Notes under the pieces: generated by a model | Database searches by the model: none | What the model saw: the letters and a program-made list of their open reading frames with translations, nothing else | What the model was told of the DNA's origin: nothing | In this document: positions 7,385-13,950 of the stretch, one piece after another | Position numbering within the stretch: position 1 is the first letter of the stretch | How the letters are laid out: each line of letters begins with the position of its first letter | From: DATGEO01 sp035310015 | Lineage (GTDB): Bacteria; Chloroflexota; Dormibacteria; Dormibacterales; Dormibacteraceae | DNA: 27,882 nucleotides | NCBI GenBank assembly: GCA_035310015.1 | Contig: DATGEO010000111.1 | Location: forward strand, 1 to 27,882 | Direction of reading: 5' to 3' | Made by a program: the position numbers and the translations under genes

Positions 7385-7397
7385 ACGCGCTGCGTTA
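7383..7397. promoter_or_regulatory. Inverted repeat, candidate PhaR operator
   Basis: A perfect 6+3+6 inverted repeat, TAACGC-GCT-GCGTTA, lies in the 57-base gap between the divergent phaR and phasin-like genes. Its phaR-proximal arm overlaps the TAGAAT -10 by two bases, a position where a bound protein would block phaR transcription. PhaR proteins are known autoregulators that bind dyad sites, but the published motifs I recall are not identical to this repeat, so the assignment rests on position and symmetry. Confidence 0.45.
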
Positions 7398-7410
7398 TGG
7401 CATCCGAATT

Positions 7411-7419
7411 GGGAGGTGA
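7411..7419 (+). promoter_or_regulatory. Strong Shine-Dalgarno of the phasin/histone-like gene
   Basis: GGGAGGTGA contains the full GGAGGTGA complement of the 16S 3' end and sits immediately before the ATG at 7422. It fixes that start over the in-frame GTG at 7416, which lies inside the site. Most other genes here have weak or no Shine-Dalgarno, so this gene is likely translated strongly. Confidence 0.75.
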
Positions 7420-7421
7420 CA

Positions 7422-8111
7422 ATGGCGACGAGGAAGCGAGCGTCCTCACGATCAGGTCTCAACCGGGCGGTGAAAGCCGGCAGGTCGGCGCTGCGCACCG
7501 CGGAGCGCAGGCTGCCGCCTGACGTCCGCAAACGGATCGAAAAGGCGATCAAAGACGGCCAGGGCCGCTTCGACGCGACGGTCAAGGACGTGCGCGCGCG
7601 AGTGAACAAGGCCGCGGGGCAGGCGGACGTCGACCGGGCTCTCAAGCGCCTCGGCGAGCTCCGCAAGCACGTGCAGACGATGGTTGGCAATGCCGCCGCC
7701 GCCGCCCGCACCGGGCGCAGCGCGGCCACGTCGACCGCGCGCCGAGCCACGACCCGCCGCACCGCGACCCGGAAGGCGGCGACCCGCAAGACGGCGACCC
7801 GCAAGACGGCATCCCGCAAGACCGCGACTCGCAAGACCGCGACTCGCAAGACTGCAACCCGCAAGGCGGCGACGCGCAAGACCGCGACGCGCAAGCCGGC
7901 GACGCGCAAGGCCGCGCCGGCGCGCTCGACCCCGACGCGCAGCACCTCGACGGCCACCGCGCGCAAGCCGGCCGCCCGCCGTACGGCGCCGCGGCGCCGG
8001 ACCGCTCCGAAACCGGCCGTGATGCCGGCGCCGACCATCCGCTACGTTCCCCCGGCCATCACCGAAGCGCCCGGCCCGATGCCGCTGCACGTGGAGACGC
8101 CCGAGAGCTAG
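7422..8111 (+). CDS. PhaF-like phasin / histone H1-like basic protein
   Basis: 229 residues. Residues 11-90 are an amphipathic, charged helical region (for example VRKRIEKAIKDGQGRFDATV and VDRALKRLGELRKHVQTMV) that looks like a phasin or coiled-coil oligomerisation domain. Residues 91-113 are Ala/Thr/Arg-rich. Residues 114-163 are ten pentapeptides of the TATRK/AATRK/TASRK/PATRK type. A basic Pro/Ala tail follows, with a less basic end (PGPMPLHVETPES). Lys/Ala/Thr/Arg pentad tails bind DNA in bacterial H1-like proteins and in PhaF, which links PHA granules to the nucleoid. The divergent phaR-type gene supports a PhaF-like role. A plain nucleoid-associated protein is the main alternative. Its stop overlaps the converging amidohydrolase stop within one CTAG. 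Confidence 0.75.
   Translation: MATRKRASSRSGLNRAVKAGRSALRTAERRLPPDVRKRIEKAIKDGQGRFDATVKDVRARVNKAAGQADVDRALKRLGELRKHVQTMVGNAAAAARTGRSAATSTARRATTRRTATRKAATRKTATRKTASRKTATRKTATRKTATRKAATRKTATRKPATRKAAPARSTPTRSTSTATARKPAARRTAPRRRTAPKPAVMPAPTIRYVPPAITEAPGPMPLHVETPES
7761..7910 (+). repeat. Ten tandem 15-bp in-frame repeats (TATRK pentapeptides)
   Basis: Ten consecutive 15-base units, each encoding (T/A/P)-A-(T/S)-R-K. The third unit, for example, is ACGGCGACCCGCAAG. Units differ mainly at wobble positions and at the first codon, so the peptide is conserved while the DNA has drifted, which points to selection on the protein. The repeat has no spacers and is not a CRISPR array. Copy number could vary between strains by slippage. 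Confidence 0.9.
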
Positions 8112-8118
8112 AGCTCTC
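8103..8118. terminator. Inverted repeat spanning both converging stop codons
   Basis: GAGAGCT-AG-AGCTCTC is a 7+2+7 inverted repeat centred on the CTAG that supplies both the TAG of the plus-strand gene (8109-8111) and the TAG of the minus-strand amidohydrolase (8110-8108). In RNA the tight loop would open to about five base pairs, so it is a weak bidirectional terminator at best. No T tract follows. Confidence 0.35.
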
Positions 8119-9634
8119 CGAAGACCCGGACTCCGCCCAGCAGCACCGCCTGCGGGTGGAGTCCGTCCCACCTGTCGCGCGGCTCGTCGAGCGGGTCCGC
8201 GGCATAGACCTGCAGGTCGGCGAGCATGCCCGGGGCGAGGGTGCCCTTCTCGCGCTCTTCGAAGCTCGCATAGGCGCCGGCGGCCGTGTACGCGCGCAGC
8301 GCCGCCGCCACGCCGACTCCGTTGACGGGATCCTCCACGGCCGCGCGAATGCCGGGCCAGGGATTGGGATCCGGGGTGACGGGCAGGTCCGAGCTGAAGG
8401 CGACCGCCACGCCGGCGCGCAGCAGCGCGGCGTGCGGAGCGAGCTGGCTGGGGCGGCGAGCAGGGAAGAGGCCCGGGTACTGGCGCGCGGCTCGCGCGGC
8501 GAGGGGCTGCATGACCGCCACCATCCCGAGGCGACCGAGCCGGCGCTGCAGGTCCGGCGGGCATATGGTGCAGTGCTCGACGCGATGGCGGAGGTACGGC
8601 GCGCGCGCCGCCTGCACCGCGTCGCACATCGCCTCGATCGCGGCGTCGCCGATGGCGTGGGCCGCGACCTGAAGGCCCGCAGCGCTCGCGCGCGAGACCA
8701 GCTCCTTCAGCTCGTCTGGCGTCGTGCGCCACATGGACTCGCGGCCGCGCATGGCCACGCGCTCCGCGCCGCCGTCGACGAAGACCTTGATGGGTCCGGC
8801 CCGCACCATGGTCCCGCCGAACCCCGCGCGCAAGCCCAGCCCACGCGCCGCATCGAGGAGCTCCCAGGACAGGAACTCGTTGATGCGCATGCGCAGGCGG
8901 CCGTCGCCCGCGAGGCGCTGGTAGCAGAGGAGATCGTCGGCAAACCCTCGGTTCACCGCCGCGCCGGCCGACGTGATGCCGCGCGACACGAGCAGGTCCT
9001 GCGCCAGGAGGATCGCCTCCTCGCGGCGAGCGCGGTCGGGTGGCGGCTGCACGTCGGCGACGAGCCGCATCGCCGACTCGAGCAGAAGACCGTTCGGCGT
9101 GCCGTCCGCGTCGCGGCCGATGCGCCCGCCGTGCGGGTCGGGCGTCGCGGCGGTGATGCCGGCCGCCGCCAGCGCCGCGGTGTTGGCGACGCGGGAGTGG
9201 CCGCCCCGCTCGTCGATGAACGCGGGGCGCGAGCCGGTTGCCTCGTCCAGCTCACGGCGGTGCGGCGGGCGGTTCTCGGCCAGCTCGGGCGAGCGAAACC
9301 CCATGCCCTGCTGCCATTCGCCAGGACGGAGCGTGCGGCCGTGCCGGCGAAGGCGGGTGACGATCTCGGCGATGCTCGTCACGCCGCTGAGGTCGGCGCC
9401 GAAGCGCGTGAGCCCGAAGTAGACGACGTGCGCGTGCGCGTCGTTGAAGCCGGGCAGCACGGCCCTCCCGCCGAGCTTGACCACGCGCGTTCGCGGCCCG
9501 CGCAGGTCCATGACCTCCGCGTCACCCGCGGCCAGCACCCGGCCGTCCTGCACGGCGAGGTGCGACCGCACGCGCAGGCTGCCGCGCTCGAGCGTCCGGA
9601 CGCGGCCGCCGGCGAGGATCAGATCGGCCTTCAC
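8108..9634 (-). CDS. YtcJ-like metal-dependent amidohydrolase (Amidohydro_3)
   Basis: 508 residues from GTG 9634. It opens with the beta-sandwich strands typical of amidohydrolases (KADLILAGGRVRTLERG; LAVQDGRVLAAGD), then the metal-binding PGFNDAHAHVV with H67 and H69. Later come FVDGGAERVAMRG, VAAHAIGDAAIEAMCDAV (His ligand), RVEHCTICPPDLQRR (His ligand) and AFSSDLPVTPDPNPW with the catalytic Asp. The C-terminal strands (GTLAPGMLADLQVYAADPL) complete the fold. Members hydrolyse exocyclic C-N bonds (N-substituted formamides and similar), but the substrate cannot be predicted. The gene is head-to-head with threonine aldolase, 20 bases apart. Confidence 0.88.
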   Translation of the reverse strand: MKADLILAGGRVRTLERGSLRVRSHLAVQDGRVLAAGDAEVMDLRGPRTRVVKLGGRAVLPGFNDAHAHVVYFGLTRFGADLSGVTSIAEIVTRLRRHGRTLRPGEWQQGMGFRSPELAENRPPHRRELDEATGSRPAFIDERGGHSRVANTAALAAAGITAATPDPHGGRIGRDADGTPNGLLLESAMRLVADVQPPPDRARREEAILLAQDLLVSRGITSAGAAVNRGFADDLLCYQRLAGDGRLRMRINEFLSWELLDAARGLGLRAGFGGTMVRAGPIKVFVDGGAERVAMRGRESMWRTTPDELKELVSRASAAGLQVAAHAIGDAAIEAMCDAVQAARAPYLRHRVEHCTICPPDLQRRLGRLGMVAVMQPLAARAARQYPGLFPARRPSQLAPHAALLRAGVAVAFSSDLPVTPDPNPWPGIRAAVEDPVNGVGVAAALRAYTAAGAYASFEEREKGTLAPGMLADLQVYAADPLDEPRDRWDGLHPQAVLLGGVRVFGEL

Positions 9635-9654
9635 GGCGCGGTTAGATTAGACGC
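9635..9654. promoter_or_regulatory. Minimal bidirectional promoter, amidohydrolase / threonine aldolase
   Basis: The entire gap between two divergent start codons is 20 bases. On plus, TAGATT (9643-9648) lies six bases before GTG 9655, so initiation at +1 would fall on the start codon (leaderless). On minus, TAATCT (9649-9644) lies nine bases before GTG 9634. The two -10-like hexamers overlap by five bases. No convincing -35 is seen on either side, and no Shine-Dalgarno can fit outside the opposing gene. Confidence 0.6.
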
Positions 9655-10686
9655 GTGGACGTCATCGACCTCCGCTCCGACACGGTCACCATGCCGACGC
9701 CGGAGATGCGCCGCGCGATGGTGAGCGCGCCCCTGGGCGACGACGTCTTCGGCGACGACCCGATGGTCATCGAGCTCGAGGAGATGGCCGCGGCCCGCAC
9801 GGCCAAGGAGGCGGCGGTCTTCGTGCCGAGCGGCACGATGGGCAATGTCGCGGGCGTGGTGGTCAACGCGCGGCTCGGCCAGGAGCTCATCGCCGACGCC
9901 GACTCGCACGTGTTCCTCTTCGAGGGCGCCGGGGCGGCGTCCATCGCCGGCGTGCAGATCCGGCCGGTCGCGACCGCCGCGGGCGTCATGTCGCCGGAGC
10001 AGATCCGCGCCGCCATGCGGCCGGCGGATGACCTGCACCAGCCCATCACGGCGGCGGTCAGCTTCGAGGACACGCACAACCGCCACGGCGGCGTGGTCTG
10101 GCCGCTGGAGGACCTGCGCGCCGCTTCCGCCACGGCGCGCGAGCTGGGGCTGCGCGTGCACCTCGACGGCGCGCGCATCTTCAACGCCGCGGTCGCGCAG
10201 GGCCTCGACGTCGCCGACATCGCCGCGTGCGGCGACACCGTCACGTTCTGCCTGTCGAAAGGCCTTGGCTGTCCCGCGGGCAGCGTGTTCTGCGGCGACC
10301 GCGAGGCCGTCGGGGAGGCGAGGCGCTGGCGCAAGCGGCTGGGCGGGGCGATGCGCCAGGCCGGAGTCCTCGCCGCGGCCGGCGTGGTCGCGCTCGACAC
10401 GATGGTCGACCGCCTGGCCGAGGACCACGCCAACGCGCGAACGCTCGCGGAGGGCCTGGCCGAGCTGCCGGGGATCACGTGCGACCTCTCGCGCGTGCAG
10501 ACGAACATCGTGTACTTCGACGTCAAGGGCATGACCGGTCTCGAGTTCGAAGACGAGTGCCGCAAGCGTGAGGTTCTCGGGGGCGCCACGGACGCTCATC
10601 GTGTGCGCTTCGTGACCCACAACGGCATCACCGCGCAGGACGTGCAGGAGGTGCTGCGAGTCTGCGCTGAAGTCCTGAGCGCGTGA
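9655..10686 (+). CDS. ltaE: Low-specificity L-threonine aldolase
   Basis: 343 residues, the normal length. This PLP enzyme splits L-threonine or allo-threonine into glycine and acetaldehyde. Family signatures run in order: the N-terminus DVIDLRSDTVTMPTPEMR, GDDVFGDDP, FVPSGTMGN (phosphate-binding loop), a SHVF region binding the cofactor, EDTHNRHGGVVWP, HLDGARIFNAAVA with D171 contacting the pyridine nitrogen, and CLSKGLGCPAGSV with K202 as the Schiff-base lysine. GTG 9655 is the only start giving the conserved N-terminus. The stop overlaps the next start as GTGA. With the dehydratase at 11340-12251, the region holds two enzymes of threonine breakdown. Confidence 0.95.
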   Translation: MDVIDLRSDTVTMPTPEMRRAMVSAPLGDDVFGDDPMVIELEEMAAARTAKEAAVFVPSGTMGNVAGVVVNARLGQELIADADSHVFLFEGAGAASIAGVQIRPVATAAGVMSPEQIRAAMRPADDLHQPITAAVSFEDTHNRHGGVVWPLEDLRAASATARELGLRVHLDGARIFNAAVAQGLDVADIAACGDTVTFCLSKGLGCPAGSVFCGDREAVGEARRWRKRLGGAMRQAGVLAAAGVVALDTMVDRLAEDHANARTLAEGLAELPGITCDLSRVQTNIVYFDVKGMTGLEFEDECRKREVLGGATDAHRVRFVTHNGITAQDVQEVLRVCAEVLSA

Positions 10687-11354
10687 GCACCTCGCTGCGC
10701 CTGTCCGCGGACGGGCTGTTCTACTGGGACGGCGCGCAGTGGGTCAGCACGCTTTCGCCGGACGGCCACCAGCGCTGGGACGGAACTCGCTGGGTGCCGC
10801 TGCAGAGCGTCGCGGTGCCGGTGACGGCCGGTTTGGTGGCGCCGCCGCCGCCTCGCCCGCGCACCGTGCGCACGCCGACCTCCTGGACCAGGCCGCTGCA
10901 GTGGGCGATCGCCGGCTGGTACGCGCTCCAGTGCGCGTGGGCGATCTCGCTGGCCGCACTCCTCGCCTTGAACCTCAACGATTTCGCGAACTCCTTCGTC
11001 GTCGCGGAGGAGCGCGCGCACCCGCAAGACCTGCTGCCTCCGCCGGGTTACGCGACCGACCTCGCGCTGACTGCGGCCTTCTACCTGTTCGCGGTGGTTG
11101 CTCCGGTGGTCGGCGTTTCGGTCGTCGTCATAGTCACGGCCCTCAGGCGATCGACGTGGGGTTGCTACGTGGCCATGGCGGCGCTGGTGGTGTCGGCGTT
11201 CGCGGTTCCGCTGACGCTGCTCGGCTTCTTCCTCCCTTTGTGGATCGTCCTCTCGAGCGCGGCGGTGTCGGCCGCTCTCCTGGTGTGGATGCTCGTCGCG
11301 GTGCTGCGCCGTGGACCGTGGGCGATGACGCGCAGCCCGTCAGGCGGTCAGTAG
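10683..11354 (+). CDS. Four-TM membrane protein with W-D-G-x-x-W (DUF2510-like) repeats
   Basis: 223 residues from GTG 10683, translationally coupled to the threonine aldolase gene. The cytoplasmic N-terminus has two tandem short motifs, FYWDGAQWV and QRWDGTRWVPL (residues 13-40), of the sort found in DUF2510 and similar tryptophan-rich mini-domains. A Pro-rich linker (51-65) leads to four hydrophobic segments at about 74-98, 128-153, 160-183 and 185-208. Such proteins are common in Actinomycetota and related soil lineages and have no established function; the tryptophan motifs may act as protein-interaction modules. The end overlaps the converging dehydratase gene by 15 bases. Confidence 0.75.
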   Translation: MSTSLRLSADGLFYWDGAQWVSTLSPDGHQRWDGTRWVPLQSVAVPVTAGLVAPPPPRPRTVRTPTSWTRPLQWAIAGWYALQCAWAISLAALLALNLNDFANSFVVAEERAHPQDLLPPPGYATDLALTAAFYLFAVVAPVVGVSVVVIVTALRRSTWGCYVAMAALVVSAFAVPLTLLGFFLPLWIVLSSAAVSAALLVWMLVAVLRRGPWAMTRSPSGGQ

Positions 11355-12251
11355 CGAAGCCAGCAGCCCGGTGTCGATGTTGCCGCCGCTGACGATCGCG
11401 ACTGTGACCGGCCCGGGCTCGAGCTGCTCGAGCGCCGCGTAGGCGAGAGCGCCGGCGCCTTCGGCCACGACCTTCGCCGTGCCCGCGAGCTCGGGGATCG
11501 CGGCGCGCAGCCGCGGCTCGGGCACGGTGATCCAGCGGTCGACCAGCTCCTTCAAAAGCTCGAACATGCGCGGGTCGAACGGGGCGGTCGTGCCGTCGGC
11601 GATCGTGTCGGGCGTCAACGGCACGGGCCCGCCGGCCTCCATCCACCGCGTCCACGACGCGTAGCCGTCCGACTGCACCCCGACCACCACGACGTCCTTC
11701 CTCACGCCCTTGATCGCCGAGGCGATGCCGCTGATCAACCCGCCGCCGCCGACTGGGACCACGACCCGCTCGAGCTCGGGAACGTCTTCCATCAGCTCCA
11801 GGCCGATCCCGCCATGACCCGCGATCACGCCCGGCTCGGCGAACGGATGAATGAACGTCTCGGGCTCGTCTTTCCACGCCTGCGTGTTCAGCCACTCCAG
11901 CACCCTGTCGCGGGGGAGAAGCACGGGCGTCGCGCCCCAGCGCCGCACGCCGTCGATCTTGGTGGCGGGCGCGGTCTCGTACATCACGACGCGGCATGCC
12001 ACGCCGAGCGCGTGGGCGACGTACGCGCAGGCCTGGGCGGCGTTGCCGGCGCTGACGGTGATCAGCCCTTTCTCCAGCTGGTCCTTCGGCGCCGCGAGCG
12101 CGGCCGCGAAGAACCCTCGGACTTTGAAGCTGCCCGTCGGCTGGAGGCACTCGAGCTTGAGCTGGGCGCCCTCCACGGGAAAAAGCGGTGTGCGCTGCAC
12201 GTAGGGTCGGGCCCGCTCGGCCGCCGCCTTCACCTCAGCGATGGGTAGCAA
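11340..12251 (-). CDS. Threonine/serine dehydratase-type PLP enzyme (fold type II)
   Basis: 303 residues from TTG 12251. It is a fold-type II PLP enzyme of the threonine ammonia-lyase/serine racemase group. LECLQPTGSFKVRG carries the Schiff-base lysine K43, VSAGNAAQACAYVA binds the substrate carboxylate, VPVGGGGLISGIA is the phosphate-binding glycine loop and VAIVSGGNIDTG closes the site. It lacks the C-terminal ACT or IlvA regulatory domain, so it fits a catabolic or racemase-type enzyme rather than allosteric biosynthetic IlvA. Likely reaction: L-threonine to 2-oxobutanoate plus ammonia, or the serine equivalent; exact specificity is not readable. It is head-to-head with the FmdB gene, 16 bases apart. 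Confidence 0.88.
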   Translation of the reverse strand: MLPIAEVKAAAERARPYVQRTPLFPVEGAQLKLECLQPTGSFKVRGFFAAALAAPKDQLEKGLITVSAGNAAQACAYVAHALGVACRVVMYETAPATKIDGVRRWGATPVLLPRDRVLEWLNTQAWKDEPETFIHPFAEPGVIAGHGGIGLELMEDVPELERVVVPVGGGGLISGIASAIKGVRKDVVVVGVQSDGYASWTRWMEAGGPVPLTPDTIADGTTAPFDPRMFELLKELVDRWITVPEPRLRAAIPELAGTAKVVAEGAGALAYAALEQLEPGPVTVAIVSGGNIDTGLLASLLTA

Positions 12252-12267
12252 TCGGATAATCGTAGGG
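12252..12267. promoter_or_regulatory. Minimal bidirectional promoter, dehydratase / FmdB
   Basis: The 16-base gap between divergent start codons reads, on plus, GATAAT (12255-12260), seven bases, then ATG 12268. On minus it reads TACGAT (12264-12259), seven bases, then TTG 12251. Both spacings place +1 at or next to the start codon, which is the leaderless arrangement. This is the most symmetrical of the four such gaps in the window. Confidence 0.62.
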
Positions 12268-12537
12268 ATGCCGATCTACGAGTACCGCTGCGCCGCCTGC
12301 GGTAAGCGCTCGTCGTCGCTGCTGCCTGCGTACTCCTCCCCCGACCCCGCGTGTCCGCACTGCGGCAAGGCGGAGCTCAAGCGCCTGGTGTCGACCTTCG
12401 CCACCGTGCGCTCGGGCGATTCAGGCGATGACTTCGGCGACGACGACTTCGGCGGCGGCCACGACCACGGCGAAGGCGACGGGATGGACGGCGACGACTT
12501 CGGCGGCGGCTTCGACGGCGGAGAGGACGACTTCTAG
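12268..12537 (+). CDS. FmdB-family zinc ribbon protein with acidic Gly/Asp tail
   Basis: 89 residues. ATG 12268 begins the canonical MPIYEYRCAACG. Four cysteines in two CxxC pairs (C8, C11, C29, C32) form the FmdB/CxxC zinc ribbon (PF09723). The family was named for a putative regulator of formamidase, but most members have no known role; some may associate with ribosomes or act in regulation. Residues 52-89 are an unusual tail of DDFGGG/GDDFG units with His and no basic residues, likely disordered and possibly metal- or protein-binding. An upstream in-frame ATG at 12241 lies inside the opposing gene and is rejected. Confidence 0.88.
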   Translation: MPIYEYRCAACGKRSSSLLPAYSSPDPACPHCGKAELKRLVSTFATVRSGDSGDDFGDDDFGGGHDHGEGDGMDGDDFGGGFDGGEDDF

Positions 12538-12552
12538 AGGCCGGGCCTCTAG
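12534..12552. terminator. Perfect palindrome holding both converging stop codons, likely bidirectional terminator
   Basis: CTAGAGGCC-G-GGCCTCTAG is a 9+1+9 perfect palindrome. The TAG of the FmdB gene (12535-12537) lies in one arm and the TAG of the HD hydrolase gene (12551-12549) lies in the other. In RNA it folds to about a seven-pair GC-rich stem with a small loop, identical from either strand. There is no T tract. Confidence 0.55.
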
Positions 12553-13931
12553 CCTGGTCTGAGGACGGCGTTCGCCGCCGCGATGAGCTCGTCGCGATGC
12601 GAGTCGTCGTGCGCGAATATCCGGAAGAGCGACATCTGCACCGGCAGCCGCTTGAACAGGTCGAGCACGCGGCTCTGCTGGAAGCTGCCCTCGAGCGGCT
12701 CGTAGAACAGGATGTCGGCGGTCTCGGTCATGGGGTTGAAGGCGCGCGACTCCTGGGCCGCGACGTCGACCTCGAACTCGATGTCGCGCAGCCGCGGCGG
12801 GAGCTCGGCGCGGATGCGAGAAGCGAACTGCAGGCGCGTCACGCGCAGAGCGCGTGCGGGAAGGTCCCGCGCGTCCGACAGCCCCTGGTACACGAGCTTC
12901 CACTTGAGCTTGCGGGCGACGATCTCGGACCAGGCGCGCCCCAGCTCACGACGCTCGCCGTCACCGTCGCGGGCCCAGCGGTCGACGTCCGACAGCAGTG
13001 ACCACTCGGTCAGGGCCTGGTAGTCGTCGAGCCGGTCGAGCGGGTTGCCGCCGAGCAGCAGGTCGAGCGTCGCGCGGAACACCTCGCGGAGCTGCAGGTC
13101 GATCCGGCGGACCGTGCGGTGGAAGTAAACCTGGTGGTACAGGTACAGCCTCGCGTTCAGGAACATGTAGAGCGCCTCGGCGGCGTGGGCGTGCAGCGTG
13201 AGCCCGCGCTCGGAGATGAACGAGTAGTGCAGGATGCGCTGGACGTCCACCGGCCCGGCCGCGACGCCACAGATGTAAGAGTCGCGAGGGACGTAGTCCA
13301 TGTTGTCGGCCGAGTAGGAGCCGACCATCGCCGGCTTGAGGGCGGCGAGCCAGGCCGGCGGCTCGAACCCTTCGAGTCCGGCGGCCGAGATGAGATACGC
13401 GACCCAGCGCGGCTCGATGCGCTCGCCGCCGGCGAAGTCCGCGGCGGGTGAGGCGCCGAGCCCGCCGATCATGGGCGCCAGCGGCCCGGCGATCAGGGCA
13501 CGGCCGATGACCTCGTGGTCGATCGACCAGCGGTCGAGATAGTTCTCGTCGAAGAAGTGCCCGAACGGCCCGTGCCCGACGTCGTGCAGCAGACCGGCCA
13601 TGCGCATGGTCTCCTCGACCAGCGCCGGCGACGGCGTGTCGCCGCACGTGGACTCGAGCGTCGGGTACAGGTGCCTAGCCCACTCGCCCGCCAGGTGCAT
13701 GGCGCCGAGCGCGTGCTGAAAGCGCGAGTGCTCGGCGGTCGCGAAGACCCACCACGCGCTCTGCAGCTGGTGGATGCGGCGGAGGCGCTGCAGCCACGCG
13801 CCGTCGATCAGGTCCTGCTCCGAAGTCTCGCCCGGCACGCCGCCGGGACCGCCCTTGGTGATGCGCAGGTAGCGGTAGATCGGGTCGGAGAACAGGTTCA
13901 CGCGCGAGTACTCGGCGGTGGCGTCGGCCAT
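12549..13931 (-). CDS. HD-domain phosphohydrolase (dGTPase/SAMHD1/YwfO-like)
   Basis: 460 residues. ATG 13931 is preferred over an upstream in-frame start because it fits the leaderless -10 spacing and the family N-terminus (VNLFSDPIYRYLRI). Metal and catalytic motifs: ATAEHSRFQHALGAMHLA with H68, MAGLLHDVGHGPFGHFFD with H116-D117, and SADNMDYVPRDSYICG with the distal Asp. The DPIY start and D-x2-DY-x2-RD segment are typical of the branch containing B. subtilis YwfO and human SAMHD1, which hydrolyse (d)NTPs. The activity here is probably deoxynucleotide triphosphohydrolase, but some relatives act on NTPs. The C-terminal 200 residues form the usual helical extension. It is head-to-head with the DUF309 gene. 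Confidence 0.87.
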   Translation of the reverse strand: MADATAEYSRVNLFSDPIYRYLRITKGGPGGVPGETSEQDLIDGAWLQRLRRIHQLQSAWWVFATAEHSRFQHALGAMHLAGEWARHLYPTLESTCGDTPSPALVEETMRMAGLLHDVGHGPFGHFFDENYLDRWSIDHEVIGRALIAGPLAPMIGGLGASPAADFAGGERIEPRWVAYLISAAGLEGFEPPAWLAALKPAMVGSYSADNMDYVPRDSYICGVAAGPVDVQRILHYSFISERGLTLHAHAAEALYMFLNARLYLYHQVYFHRTVRRIDLQLREVFRATLDLLLGGNPLDRLDDYQALTEWSLLSDVDRWARDGDGERRELGRAWSEIVARKLKWKLVYQGLSDARDLPARALRVTRLQFASRIRAELPPRLRDIEFEVDVAAQESRAFNPMTETADILFYEPLEGSFQQSRVLDLFKRLPVQMSLFRIFAHDDSHRDELIAAANAVLRPG

Positions 13932-13950
13932 CAGGCGATTATCACGGTGA
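13932..13950. promoter_or_regulatory. Minimal bidirectional promoter, HD hydrolase / DUF309
   Basis: The 19-base gap between divergent starts holds, on minus, GATAAT (13943-13938) six bases before ATG 13931 and preceded by TG-like context. On plus it holds GATTAT (13937-13942) eight bases before GTG 13951. The hexamers overlap almost completely because the core GATTATC is near-symmetric. No -35 is apparent. Confidence 0.58.

Noticed and set aside
7761..7910. Possible CRISPR or intergenic minisatellite
   Set aside because: Units are 15 bases with no spacers, lie fully inside a gene and keep the peptide while drifting at synonymous sites.
7382..8038. Minus-strand reading frame with many VAVLR-type repeats
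   Set aside because: It is the antisense of the TATRK repeats. The plus-strand gene has a perfect Shine-Dalgarno and a coherent basic-tail protein, so the minus frame is a shadow of low-complexity GC-rich DNA.
8156..9724. 522-codon plus-strand open frame
   Set aside because: It is antisense to the amidohydrolase, which has all metal-site motifs. The plus-frame product is Arg/Ala/His-rich without recognisable domains, typical of GC-rich antisense frames.
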